Assembly (NCBI GenBank): GCA_039700805.1
Contig: JBCAZE010000065.1
Location: 1 to 15,736 of the forward strand
Source of the DNA: CALBPI01 sp039700805
Lineage (GTDB): Bacteria > Pseudomonadota > Gammaproteobacteria > Steroidobacterales > Woeseiaceae
Length of the DNA stretch: 15,736 bases
Reading direction: 5' to 3'
The position numbers and the translations under genes are program-made. The notes below the pieces were generated by a model, which saw nothing but the letters and a program-made list of their open reading frames with translations, made no database searches and was not told the origin of the DNA. Position 1 is the stretch's first letter. Every line of letters starts with the position of its first letter. Of the stretch, positions 1-8,183 are shown piece after piece.

Positions 1-190
1 GTTCGCGTTCGGTCCGATGTCCGCGTATGCGGCAGAGGGCTTTGGCGATGGTGCCCAACACTTTTCAGATCTCGATGGGCTGATCACATCGGTGCGTGAG
101 TTGCTTTCGGGCGACGTGGCATTGCTGGTCAAAGGTTCACGTTCAATGCGCATGGAACGCGTAGTTAATGCGTTGCGCGCGGAGACGTAA
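1..190 (+). CDS. murF: MurF, UDP-MurNAc-tripeptide:D-Ala-D-Ala ligase (C-terminal end only)
   Basis: The last 62 codons of a gene that begins before the window; the first complete codon starts at base 2 and TAA is at 188-190. MurF is the cytoplasmic ATP-dependent ligase that adds D-Ala-D-Ala to UDP-MurNAc-tripeptide, the last soluble step of peptidoglycan precursor synthesis. The visible tail reads FAFGPMSAYAAEGFG and later LVKGSRSMRMERVV. The KGSRxMxME stretch is characteristic of the MurF C-terminal domain. Nothing can be said about the catalytic centre, which lies upstream. The stop codon is 2 bases before the mraY start, and a GGAG inside the last murF codons (181-184) serves as the mraY ribosome binding site, so the two are probably co-translated. 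Confidence 0.93.
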   Translation, partial: FAFGPMSAYAAEGFGDGAQHFSDLDGLITSVRELLSGDVALLVKGSRSMRMERVVNALRAET

Positions 191-192
191 TC

Positions 193-1275
193 ATGTTGCT
201 TTGGCTCACCGAATACCTCACACAATACGCCTCAGGCTTCAATGTCTTCAGTTATCTGACAATGCGCGCCATTCTTGGAGCATTGACGGCATTGGTACTG
301 AGCTTCGTGATCGGCCCGTCCATGATCACGCGATTAGCAACGCGTCAGATTGGTCAGACAGTGCGTGATGACGGTCCGGAATCGCACTTGACCAAGGCGG
401 GCACGCCAACGATGGGTGGCGCACTGATCCTCATCGTTATCGCGATCAGTACGCTGCTTTGGGGTGATCTTGGTAACCGCTTTATCTGGGTCGTTGTGCT
501 GGTCACGCTGAGCTTCGGCGCCATCGGATTCTATGACGATTGGAAAAAGTTGGTCCTAAAGGATAGCGCCGGCCTCGCAGGTCGTTACAAGTTATTGTGG
601 CAGACCATGTTTGGCTTGCTGGCCGCGATCGTGCTCTACAGGACAGCAACGAGTCCGGTTGAGACGCAGCTCATCGTGCCTTTTTTCAAGAATGTCGCTA
701 TTCCCCTTGGGATTGCGCAGATTGCGTTCGCCACGTTCATGATCGTTGGCTTTAGCAACGCTGTTAACTTGACAGACGGGCTGGACGGCTTGGCGATCAT
801 GCCTACTGTATTGGTTGGTGGCGCGCTCGGCATTTTCGCTTACGTTGCGGGTAACGTGAATTTTTCCGGATACCTCGGTGTTCCCTACGTCGCAGGTGCT
901 GGGGAGGTACTGGTGTTTTGTGCTGCGTTGGGCGGCGCTGGTCTCGGCTTCCTTTGGTTCAATACCTATCCCGCGCAAGTATTCATGGGCGATGTGGGTG
1001 CGCTCGCGCTGGGCGCGGCATTAGGCGTCGTGGCCGTGATCGTGCGCCAGGAATTGGTGCTGGTCATCATGGGCGGCGTCTTCGTCGTAGAGACCCTCTC
1101 AGTGATCATTCAGGTCGCGTCATTCAAGTTGACCGGCAAGCGGGTGTTTCGAATGGCGCCCATTCATCACCACTACGAGTTGAAGGGTTGGGCTGAGCCC
1201 AAGGTCATCGTTCGTTTCTGGATCATCACCGTCATTCTGGTTTTGGTCGGACTTGCGAGTTTGAAGATACGATGA
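193..1275 (+). CDS. mraY: MraY, phospho-MurNAc-pentapeptide translocase
   Basis: A polytopic inner-membrane enzyme that transfers phospho-MurNAc-pentapeptide from UDP to undecaprenyl phosphate, giving lipid I. It is 360 residues, which I recall as the E. coli length. The catalytic aspartates fall at the expected places: D115-D116 in GFYDDWKK and D267 in FMGDVGA. The NLTDGLDGLA motif is at about 192-201 and the histidine-rich cytoplasmic loop HHHYELKGW lies near the C-terminus. About ten hydrophobic segments alternate with short polar loops. The N-terminus (MLLWLTEYL) is typical of the family, and GGAG at 181-184 gives a spacing of 8 nt to the ATG. The stop overlaps the murD ATG as ATGA. No anomalies seen. 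Confidence 0.98.
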   Translation: MLLWLTEYLTQYASGFNVFSYLTMRAILGALTALVLSFVIGPSMITRLATRQIGQTVRDDGPESHLTKAGTPTMGGALILIVIAISTLLWGDLGNRFIWVVVLVTLSFGAIGFYDDWKKLVLKDSAGLAGRYKLLWQTMFGLLAAIVLYRTATSPVETQLIVPFFKNVAIPLGIAQIAFATFMIVGFSNAVNLTDGLDGLAIMPTVLVGGALGIFAYVAGNVNFSGYLGVPYVAGAGEVLVFCAALGGAGLGFLWFNTYPAQVFMGDVGALALGAALGVVAVIVRQELVLVIMGGVFVVETLSVIIQVASFKLTGKRVFRMAPIHHHYELKGWAEPKVIVRFWIITVILVLVGLASLKIR

Positions 1276-2612
1276 TGGCAACGGCGGCACCCACAACTTG
1301 GATGGTGCTCGGTCTTGCAGCGACCGGCCGCTCGATCGCGCGATGGTTATCGCAGCGAGACGATCGCGTTGTGCTGGTAGATGATCAGATCACCATCGAC
1401 AGGGCTGCGTTCGAAGCGATTTTGCCCCGCGCAGACATCGTGCTTGGGCAATCGGAGTCTGTATCGCTGGACGGAGTCGATACGGTGATCACATCGCCCG
1501 GCTATGCCCCAACACATCCACTACTTCGTCGTGCAGCGGCAGAAGGCGTTCCTATCGTCAGTGATGTGGAGTTGTTCTGTCGGGAAGCACGCGGGTCGGT
1601 GGTCGCGGTGACCGGCTCCAACGGCAAAAGCACCGTCGTCACGCTCCTCAATGAAATGTGCCAAGCGGCTGGCGTTAAGGCGCGTGCCGGTGCCAATCTT
1701 GGCACACCGGCGTTGGATCTTCTCAGTCCGGACGAGGAGATGATCTATTTGCTAGAGCTGTCCAGTTTCCAGCTTGAGCGGACCGACAGTCTCAACGCGC
1801 ATGTCGCAACCGTTCTGAATCTAAGTGAAGACCATATCGATTGGCATGGTTCGTTGGCGGCCTACCGCGCAGCGAAACTTAAGATTTACGAACACTGTGA
1901 GTTTGCGGTGATTAATGGTGATCAGCCTTCGCTGTCACCGGCTCCGGACAACGATGCCTTGTTAGTAGAGTTTGTGAGTGGTGAGCCCGGTTCGCGTCAG
2001 TTTGGCGTAACGGAAGTCTCCGGCGAGCAATGGCTGTGTTTTGGTGATCAAGCGTTGATCGCCGTGGCCGACTGCGCGCTTCGTGGCGAACACAACATTG
2101 CCAATATGTTGGCAGCGTTGGCGATCGCAAGTGCGATCGACCTGCCGTTGTCGGCGATGCGCGATGTCTTGAGACGTTTTCGTGGTCTTGCACATCGGCA
2201 TCAGCATGTCGGCGACTTTCAAGGTGTCAGTTGGATCAACGATTCCAAGGCGACGAACATCGGTGCGTCATTGGCGTCGATTGAAGCGGTCAGTGGCCCC
2301 ATTATTTTGTTACTCGGTGGGCGTACCAAAGGTGAATCTTTGGATGCGTTGATCGATCAATTGCCAACGCGCGTTAAATTCTGCGTCGTTTATGGCGAGA
2401 ATCGAGCGCAGCTTGCAACGCTGTTGGAGGCGCGGTTGCGCGATCACGCATCGGTTGCATCGCTCGACGAGGCGGTCAATGTCGCCGCGTCCGTCGCCCG
2501 CGTCGGTGACACTGTGTTGCTGGCGCCGGCGGCAGCAAGCCAAGATGCATTTAGCAACTACGCGGCTCGGGGTGACCGATTCGTTGAATTAGTTCGGGAG
2601 CGATGCGCATGA
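1272..2612 (+). CDS. murD: MurD, UDP-MurNAc-L-Ala:D-glutamate ligase
   Basis: A cytoplasmic Mur ligase that adds D-glutamate to UDP-MurNAc-L-Ala using ATP. It has 446 residues. An N-terminal Rossmann-type UDP-binding domain (about 8-100) is followed by the ATP loop VTGSNGKST (113-121), ELSSFQLE (162-169), NLSEDHIDWH (183-192) and the lysine K202 in YRAAKLKIY, which is carbamylated in the family. The C-terminal domain has INDSKATN and LLGGRTKG. The motif usually seen as SPACASxDxF reads APAAASQDAF here, a mild variant. Either of two adjacent ATGs (1272 or 1275) could be the start. The first overlaps the mraY stop as ATGA, and there is no strong SD to decide, so the N-terminus is uncertain by one residue. 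Confidence 0.97.
   Translation: MMATAAPTTWMVLGLAATGRSIARWLSQRDDRVVLVDDQITIDRAAFEAILPRADIVLGQSESVSLDGVDTVITSPGYAPTHPLLRRAAAEGVPIVSDVELFCREARGSVVAVTGSNGKSTVVTLLNEMCQAAGVKARAGANLGTPALDLLSPDEEMIYLLELSSFQLERTDSLNAHVATVLNLSEDHIDWHGSLAAYRAAKLKIYEHCEFAVINGDQPSLSPAPDNDALLVEFVSGEPGSRQFGVTEVSGEQWLCFGDQALIAVADCALRGEHNIANMLAALAIASAIDLPLSAMRDVLRRFRGLAHRHQHVGDFQGVSWINDSKATNIGASLASIEAVSGPIILLLGGRTKGESLDALIDQLPTRVKFCVVYGENRAQLATLLEARLRDHASVASLDEAVNVAASVARVGDTVLLAPAAASQDAFSNYAARGDRFVELVRERCA
2596..2600 (+). promoter_or_regulatory. Ribosome binding site deciding the ftsW start
   Basis: GGGAG inside the end of murD. It is only 2 nt from the ATG at 2603 but 8 nt from the in-frame ATG at 2609. The second ATG also forms an ATGA overlap with the murD stop, the junction type used repeatedly in this cluster, so 2609 is the better start. 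Confidence 0.65.
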
Positions 2613-3802
2613 GTGTCGCAGATAGAGCCACGATGAACGTGACGCTCCCGTTCCGAGAGTGGACGTCGTTTCATGTCGACAAACGCTTGTTGTTGATCGC
2701 CGCGATGCTGCTCGGTATTGGCCTTGTGATGTTGACGTCAGCGTCGGTTGGTGTGGGTGAGAAACTTCACGGTGACGCCTTTTACTTTTTGAAGCGTCAA
2801 TTACAGGCGATTGCGCTGGGGTTGGCGGCTGGTGCGGTGCTCCTTGCGATCCCGCTCAGTGCCTGGGAGCGACTCAGTTTTCTAGTCCTGCTATTCGGCT
2901 TGATCTTGCTCGCGATTGTCGTGGTGCCAGGCGTTGGCAATACCGTCAATGGTGCAACGCGGTGGTTGTCTGTCGGTGGCCTGACGTTACAGGCATCCGA
3001 ACCCGCAAGAATTGCATTGCTTTTGTACATCGCGGGCTATGCAGTACGCCAACAACAATCATTGCGTCATGAGTTTGTCGGTCTATTACGTCCGATGCTG
3101 GTGCTTGCGTTGGCCGCTTTTCTTTTATTGCTCGAGCCTGATTTTGGTGCGGCAGTCGTTTTGCTGGCGACTGCGCTTGGGTTGTTATTCCTCGCAGGCG
3201 CACGCGTTCGAGACTTCTTGATTTTCGTCTTGATTGGTCTTGCGGTCTTCATCCCGCTCGCGCTGATTTACAAATACCGCCTGCGCCGGGTTCTCGCATT
3301 TCTCAATCCATGGGCTTACGAGAACGACGAAGGTTTTCAGCTAATTCAATCGCAGATGGCCATCGCTGGCGGCGAGTGGTTTGGAGCCGGTCTTGGCAAC
3401 AGCGTGCAGAAGCTCTTCTATCTGCCGGAGGCACACACCGATTTCGTGTTTGCCGTATTTGCTGAAGAGTTCGGGTTCGTTGGGACTGCGATACTCGTTG
3501 GTCTTTTTATGGCCCTGATTGTTCGCATCATCCGAATCGCGCGCGAGGCGGCGGCGCTTTCGCTGTGGTTCGAGGCTTACGTGGCGACGGGCATTGGCAT
3601 TTGGCTCGGTCTTCAGAGTTTTATCAATATCGGCGTCAATCTTGGCTTACTACCGACCAAAGGGCTGACGTTGCCGCTGATCAGCTACGGTCGCTCCAGC
3701 ATCATCGTTGTGATCGCAGCCTTGTGCTTGGTACTGCGAGTGGCGCACGAAGTGCGGCGGGCAGAGTTGGGCGTCACTGCCAGCGGGAGGCGCAACCGAT
3801 GA
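2609..3802 (+). CDS. ftsW: FtsW, septal SEDS peptidoglycan glycosyltransferase
   Basis: A polytopic inner-membrane protein of the SEDS family. It polymerises lipid II at the division septum, in partnership with the transpeptidase FtsI. With the start at 2609 it has 397 residues and about ten hydrophobic segments. Family marks are LLEPDFGAAVVL, GLGNSVQKLFYLPEAHTDFVFAVFAEE (the Asp of EAHTDF is the proposed catalytic residue of the family), GLLPTKGLTLPLISYG and a basic tail. Two motifs deviate from what I remember as usual: QASEPARI where QPSExAKL is common, and SYGRSS where SYGGSS is common. The gene lies between murD and murG, as in other dcw clusters, and its stop overlaps the murG ATG. An ATG at 2603 would add two residues. 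Confidence 0.96.
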   Translation: MSVADRATMNVTLPFREWTSFHVDKRLLLIAAMLLGIGLVMLTSASVGVGEKLHGDAFYFLKRQLQAIALGLAAGAVLLAIPLSAWERLSFLVLLFGLILLAIVVVPGVGNTVNGATRWLSVGGLTLQASEPARIALLLYIAGYAVRQQQSLRHEFVGLLRPMLVLALAAFLLLLEPDFGAAVVLLATALGLLFLAGARVRDFLIFVLIGLAVFIPLALIYKYRLRRVLAFLNPWAYENDEGFQLIQSQMAIAGGEWFGAGLGNSVQKLFYLPEAHTDFVFAVFAEEFGFVGTAILVGLFMALIVRIIRIAREAAALSLWFEAYVATGIGIWLGLQSFINIGVNLGLLPTKGLTLPLISYGRSSIIVVIAALCLVLRVAHEVRRAELGVTASGRRNR

Positions 3803-4905
3803 GTCGTGCACCCATCATGATTATGGCCGGTGGTACCGGTGGACATATCTATCCCGCATTGGCAATTGCGCGGGCACTCAGTGCGTGTTCGCAACCGGTG
3901 ATCTGGTTGGGTACTCCAAGCGGTATGGAGTCCCGTGTTGTGCCTAAAGCAGGATTCGATATCGAACCGATCAATATCAGCGGACTGCGAGGTCGTGGTT
4001 TAGTGGGTTGGCTGATGGCGCCATTTCGTTTGAGTCTCGCCGTTTGGCAATCCTGGTCCGCGATGCGTCGCCATCGTCCGCGGCTTGCGATTGGTCTTGG
4101 TGGATTCGTTAGCGGGCCGGGCGGCATTGCCGCGCGTCTTGCCGGTGTTCCCTTGGTGATTCACGAGCAAAACGCGATCGCTGGACTGACCAACCGTTGG
4201 CTATCACGATGGGCGCAAGCCGTGTTGCAAGGTTTTGATCGCGCCTTCGCTGCGAAGACCGGTGCTGTTACTGTCGGCAATCCTGTGCGCGCGGATATCC
4301 TTGCCATCGATTCGCCAGCGCTTCGCTACGCCGAACGGAAAGGCCCACTGCACTTGCTGGTTATCGGCGGTAGCCAGGGCGCATTGGCGTTGAACAAACA
4401 CATGGCCGATGCGCTCGCGCTATTCGACGACAGCGAGCGACCCTTAGTGCGTCATCAAGCGGGTAGTGCGACGCTTGCTGAGGCGCAAGACAGTTACGCG
4501 CGAACCGGCGTGCGTGCGGAAGTGACGCCATTCATCGAGGACATGGCCGCGGCCTACGCATGGGCAGACCTCGTGGTTTGTCGTGCGGGCGCACTCACGA
4601 TCGCTGAGTTGTGCAGTGTTGGTTTGCCAGCACTCTTGGTGCCATTTCCACTTGCTGTTGATGATCATCAGACGGCGAATGCGCAAGCACTGGTTGATGC
4701 GGGTGCCGCTTTAATACAGCAACAAGTGGACATCGATGCACCCACATTGCATGCGAAGCTTGTCGCGCTCGGCACGGAGCGTGACGCCTTACTAAGCCGA
4801 GCGAACAAAGCACGCACGCTACGCAAAGACAATACTGTTCAAGCGGTACTTGCGCATTTCGGTGCGTTGCTCGACGACCCCTCGTTCGGAGGCGTGTCCT
4901 CATGA
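3799..4905 (+). CDS. murG: MurG, lipid II synthase (GlcNAc transferase)
   Basis: A peripheral inner-membrane GT-B glycosyltransferase that adds GlcNAc from UDP-GlcNAc to lipid I, making lipid II. It has 368 residues. The N-terminal glycine-rich loop GGTGGHIYPAL (11-21) and HEQNAIAG (122-129) bind the acceptor side. GGSQGA (190-195), RAGALTIAE with E270, and PFPLAVDDHQTANA with Q291 form the UDP-GlcNAc site. An in-frame open region extends upstream inside ftsW, but the ATG at 3799 is chosen because it overlaps the ftsW stop as ATGA, has GGGAGG at 3785-3790 with an 8-nt spacer, and places the glycine loop at the usual distance from the start. The stop overlaps the murC ATG. Confidence 0.98.
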   Translation: MSRAPIMIMAGGTGGHIYPALAIARALSACSQPVIWLGTPSGMESRVVPKAGFDIEPINISGLRGRGLVGWLMAPFRLSLAVWQSWSAMRRHRPRLAIGLGGFVSGPGGIAARLAGVPLVIHEQNAIAGLTNRWLSRWAQAVLQGFDRAFAAKTGAVTVGNPVRADILAIDSPALRYAERKGPLHLLVIGGSQGALALNKHMADALALFDDSERPLVRHQAGSATLAEAQDSYARTGVRAEVTPFIEDMAAAYAWADLVVCRAGALTIAELCSVGLPALLVPFPLAVDDHQTANAQALVDAGAALIQQQVDIDAPTLHAKLVALGTERDALLSRANKARTLRKDNTVQAVLAHFGALLDDPSFGGVSS

Positions 4906-6326
4906 ATCAGAGAATGCGAAAAATTCATCGCATCCATTTTGTGGGTATCGGCGGCGCGGGTATGTGCGGCATTGCAGAGGTGTTGCTCAACCAAGGGTAC
5001 GATGTCCAAGGCTCCGACTTGCGTCCCTCGGCGGCGACTAAAAGACTAGAGTCGCTTGGCGCTGATATTCGCTTTGGGCATCACAGCGATAATCTCGCAG
5101 GTGCAGACGTTGTTGTTGTTTCCAGCGCTATTGGGTCCGAAAACCTTGAGCTGTTAGCAGCGCACGACATGCGATTACCCGTTGTCGCCCGCGCTGAGAT
5201 GCTGGGTGAGTTGATGCGTTTTTCACGCAAGTCGGTCGCTGTCGCGGGCACACACGGCAAAACCACAACGACAAGCTTAACCGCAAGCATTCTCGCTGAG
5301 GCGGCCCTCGACCCGACCTTTATTATCGGTGGTCGTTTGAAGGGCGCGGACTCTAATGCACGATTAGGTACGGGGACCTATCTTGTCGCTGAGGCCGACG
5401 AGAGCGACGCGTCGTTCCACCACTTACAGCCGCTCGTCGCGATCGTCACAAACATTGATGCGGATCATCTTGGTACCTATGAAAACGACATGGGGCGGTT
5501 GTATCAGTCGTTTGTCGACTTTCTGCACAATCTGCCTTTCTATGGCGTTGCGATTGTTTGTATCGACGACGACGGCATCAAAGAGATCCTGCCTTCGGTC
5601 TCAAGGTCGATGGTGACTTACGGAACCGATGAGGCGGCAGATATCCGGGCGATCAACATCGCGTTTGACGATCAAACCAGTCGGTTCGATGTGGTGCGTA
5701 AGGATAAGAAACCCTTTGCTGTGTCATTGAATCTTCCTGGCTTGCATAACGTGAGAAATGCGTTAGCAGCCATCGCGGTAGCGACCGATTTCGATGTCAG
5801 TGACGCAGATATCCAAAAAGCGCTTGAAAATTTCGGCGGCATCGATCGGCGATTCCAGCACTTGGGTGACCTCGATCTTGAGGGTGGCAACGTTCGTGTT
5901 ATCGATGACTATGGGCATCATCCCACGGAGCTCGCGGCAACGCTTGAGGCGGCAAGAACAGGGTGGCCAGAGCGGCGTATTGTTCTCGCTTTCCAACCAC
6001 ATCGCTATACACGGACGCTGGATTTGTTCGATGATTTCTCCGAGGTGCTGTCGCGAACCGATGCGTTGGTGCTGTTGGAGGTTTACGCTGCCGGCGAAAA
6101 ACCGATCAGCGCTGCCGACGGTCGTGCGCTCGCACGAGCGGTGCGCGCTCGCGGTGTCGTTGAGCCGGTGTTTATCGATGATATCGATGCATTGCCGGAG
6201 ACCCTCTCCAACATTCTGCAACCCGGTGACTTACTGCTGACCATGGGGGCCGGCAATATCGGCACAGCAGCACAAGCACTGGTTCCTGCACTGCAGGCAC
6301 GCATGTCGGGAGGTGATCATGACTGA
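4902..6326 (+). CDS. murC: MurC, UDP-MurNAc:L-alanine ligase
   Basis: A cytoplasmic Mur ligase that starts the stem peptide by adding L-alanine to UDP-MurNAc. It has 474 residues. The N-terminal motif HFVGIGGAGMCGIAEVL (12-28) is diagnostic for MurC. The ATP loop AGTHGKTTT is at 115-123 and EADESDASF at 164-172. NIDADHLGTY follows, and IDDYGHHPTE and FQPHRYTRT lie in the C-terminal third. GGAGG at 4888-4892 precedes the ATG by 9 nt and the ATG overlaps the murG stop as ATGA. The 3' end overlaps murB by 8 nt. Domain order and length are normal. Confidence 0.98.
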   Translation: MNQRMRKIHRIHFVGIGGAGMCGIAEVLLNQGYDVQGSDLRPSAATKRLESLGADIRFGHHSDNLAGADVVVVSSAIGSENLELLAAHDMRLPVVARAEMLGELMRFSRKSVAVAGTHGKTTTTSLTASILAEAALDPTFIIGGRLKGADSNARLGTGTYLVAEADESDASFHHLQPLVAIVTNIDADHLGTYENDMGRLYQSFVDFLHNLPFYGVAIVCIDDDGIKEILPSVSRSMVTYGTDEAADIRAINIAFDDQTSRFDVVRKDKKPFAVSLNLPGLHNVRNALAAIAVATDFDVSDADIQKALENFGGIDRRFQHLGDLDLEGGNVRVIDDYGHHPTELAATLEAARTGWPERRIVLAFQPHRYTRTLDLFDDFSEVLSRTDALVLLEVYAAGEKPISAADGRALARAVRARGVVEPVFIDDIDALPETLSNILQPGDLLLTMGAGNIGTAAQALVPALQARMSGGDHD

Positions 6327-7239
6327 TCGCGGCATCAGTGCCGACTTGCGTCGTGAACTCGAAGCAGCGCTTGGTGATCAAGTGCGTTTCGATGAGCCCA
6401 TGTCACGTCATACATCGTGGCGTGTAGGCGGACCAGCGGACGTCTTGGTTCAGCCAACATCGGAAAACGCGCTGGCAACGTTTCTCGCGCTTTGGCCGGA
6501 GGAAGCACCCGTTCATTGGATTGGGCTCGGCAGCAACCTGCTTGTGCGTGATGGTGGTATCCGGGGTGCGGTGATTACATCGAAGAAGTTGCCGCATGAT
6601 CTCAACCGCCTCGATGACACGCGTGTGAGCGCAAGCGTCGGTTTACCGTGCACGGCGCTCGCCCGTCAATTGCTGCGTTGGAACTTGGGTCCGAGTGAGT
6701 TTTTCGCCGGCATTCCTGGGTCCCTCGGCGGCGCATTGACAATGAACGCTGGCGCTCACGGTCACGAAACATGGGAAGTGGTCGAGTCTGTCCGGTTGGT
6801 CACGCGGAAAGGTGAGACGATCGTCCGGGCCGCCGATACCTTCGAGGTCGCTTATCGTTCTGTTACCGGGCACGACTCGAGCTGGTTCATCGGTGCGACG
6901 CTTTCGTTCGATGCTGACTACGTGCCGAGTCGCGAGCGAATGCAAGCATTGCAAGATAAGCGACGTACGACCCAACCTTTGGGGCTACCGAGTTGCGGCT
7001 CTGTATTCCGCAATCCACCTGGCGATCATGCGGCGCGACTCATCGAAGCTGCGGGGCTAAAGGGTCGACGAATCGGTGGTGCAGAAGTGTCACCGAAGCA
7101 CGCGAATTTCATCATCAACGCAGAAGCGGCCAGCGCCGCCGATATCGAGCAGTTGATCGAAACGGTTGCCGGCGAAGTGAAGTCGCAACACGGCATCTCG
7201 CTACGACACGAAGTGCGATTCTTGGGAGATGGCCGATGA
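6319..7239 (+). CDS. murB: MurB, UDP-N-acetylenolpyruvoylglucosamine reductase (short, type II-like)
   Basis: A FAD enzyme that reduces UDP-GlcNAc-enolpyruvate with NADPH to UDP-MurNAc. It has 306 residues, shorter than the roughly 340 of E. coli-type (type I) MurB. FAD-binding motifs are SWRVGGPAD (33-41), GLGSNLLVRDGG (69-80) and FFAGIPGSLGGAL (128-140). The catalytic residues expected for the family are visible: R180 in VAYRS, S228 in SCGSVFRNP and E298 in LRHEVRFLG. The ATG at 6319 is preferred over an in-frame GTG at 6313, which lies within GGGAGG (6308-6313), itself a ribosome binding site 5 nt from the ATG. In E. coli this gene is far from dcw; here it sits between murC and ddlB and overlaps both, so the precursor pathway is more complete in one operon. 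Confidence 0.97.
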   Translation: MTDRGISADLRRELEAALGDQVRFDEPMSRHTSWRVGGPADVLVQPTSENALATFLALWPEEAPVHWIGLGSNLLVRDGGIRGAVITSKKLPHDLNRLDDTRVSASVGLPCTALARQLLRWNLGPSEFFAGIPGSLGGALTMNAGAHGHETWEVVESVRLVTRKGETIVRAADTFEVAYRSVTGHDSSWFIGATLSFDADYVPSRERMQALQDKRRTTQPLGLPSCGSVFRNPPGDHAARLIEAAGLKGRRIGGAEVSPKHANFIINAEAASAADIEQLIETVAGEVKSQHGISLRHEVRFLGDGR

Positions 7240-8183
7240 GCATGTTCCGGACGATTGATCGCGCATCTGATTTTGGCAAGGTCGCTGTCCTGCTGGGTGG
7301 TGATTCGCCAGAGCGTGCGGTGTCTCTAACGAGTGGTGAGGCTGTTTTGGCTGCTCTCGAGCATCGAGGCGTTGATGTGATCGCTTTCGATCCCAAAGTG
7401 GACGACCTCGAAGATCTGCCGCGTCATCGCGTTGATCGGTGCTTCAATATTTTGCACGGCGGAAAAGGCGAGGATGGTCGCACCGTTGCTGTGCTCGACC
7501 ATCTCGGAATTCCGGTAACGGGAAGTGGTGTGCTCGGCTGCGCCCTTGCAATGGACAAAGTGCGCAGTAAACAGGTCTTGGCGCAGAACGATATCCCGGT
7601 CCCAACAACGATGGCCGCGAGTCTCGAGCAGCCGCCCGCGCATAGTGATTTCCCGGTCTTCGTTAAGCCTGCTGATGGCGGCTCTAGCATCGCAGCACGA
7701 CCAGTGGCCGATCGGACGGCATGGGCGGCCGCTTACCAAGCCGCAGCCTCTGCCGGCAATGGGGTCCTGGTTGAGCCATTGTTGTCCGGGCCGGAGTACA
7801 CCGTCGGCATCCTAGCGGGTGATGTGCTGCCAGAAATTCGTATCGATGTGGCGAGCGAGTTCTACGACTACGAAGCCAAGTATGAATCTGATGCGACACG
7901 CTTTACGTGCCCTGGCGCTGCGAACAACCAAGCACTTGCAGAGCGTCTGCGTCAGCTTGCGATCGCGAGCTTCTCTGCGTTGGATTGTCGTGGTTGGGGT
8001 CGCGTCGACCTGATGCTCGGTGCGAACGGGACACCGTATGTGCTCGAAGTGAACACGGTGCCGGGGATGACTAGCCACAGTTTGGTCCCTTGTGCGGCAA
8101 AGGCCGCCGGTATCGATTTCGAAACGCTGTGTTGGCGAATTCTCGAGACCAGTTTCTCGGTGGGAGGTAGCGATGGCGAATAA
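7236..8183 (+). CDS. ddlB: D-alanine:D-alanine ligase
   Basis: A cytoplasmic ATP-grasp enzyme that joins two D-alanines, giving the dipeptide that MurF uses. It has 315 residues. Visible motifs are LLGGDSPERAVSL (19-31), NILHGGKGEDG (71-81), TGSGVLGCALAMDKVRSK (95-112), VKPADGGSS (143-151) and EVNTVPGMTSHSLVP (271-285). Tyrosine Y216 in DYEAKY fits D-Ala-D-Ala rather than D-Ala-D-lactate specificity. Open frame continues upstream into murB, but ATG 7236 overlaps the murB stop as ATGA, has GGGAG at 7224-7228 with a 7-nt spacer, and gives the expected N-terminus. The 3' end overlaps ftsQ by 11 nt. Confidence 0.97.
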   Translation: MSMFRTIDRASDFGKVAVLLGGDSPERAVSLTSGEAVLAALEHRGVDVIAFDPKVDDLEDLPRHRVDRCFNILHGGKGEDGRTVAVLDHLGIPVTGSGVLGCALAMDKVRSKQVLAQNDIPVPTTMAASLEQPPAHSDFPVFVKPADGGSSIAARPVADRTAWAAAYQAAASAGNGVLVEPLLSGPEYTVGILAGDVLPEIRIDVASEFYDYEAKYESDATRFTCPGAANNQALAERLRQLAIASFSALDCRGWGRVDLMLGANGTPYVLEVNTVPGMTSHSLVPCAAKAAGIDFETLCWRILETSFSVGGSDGE

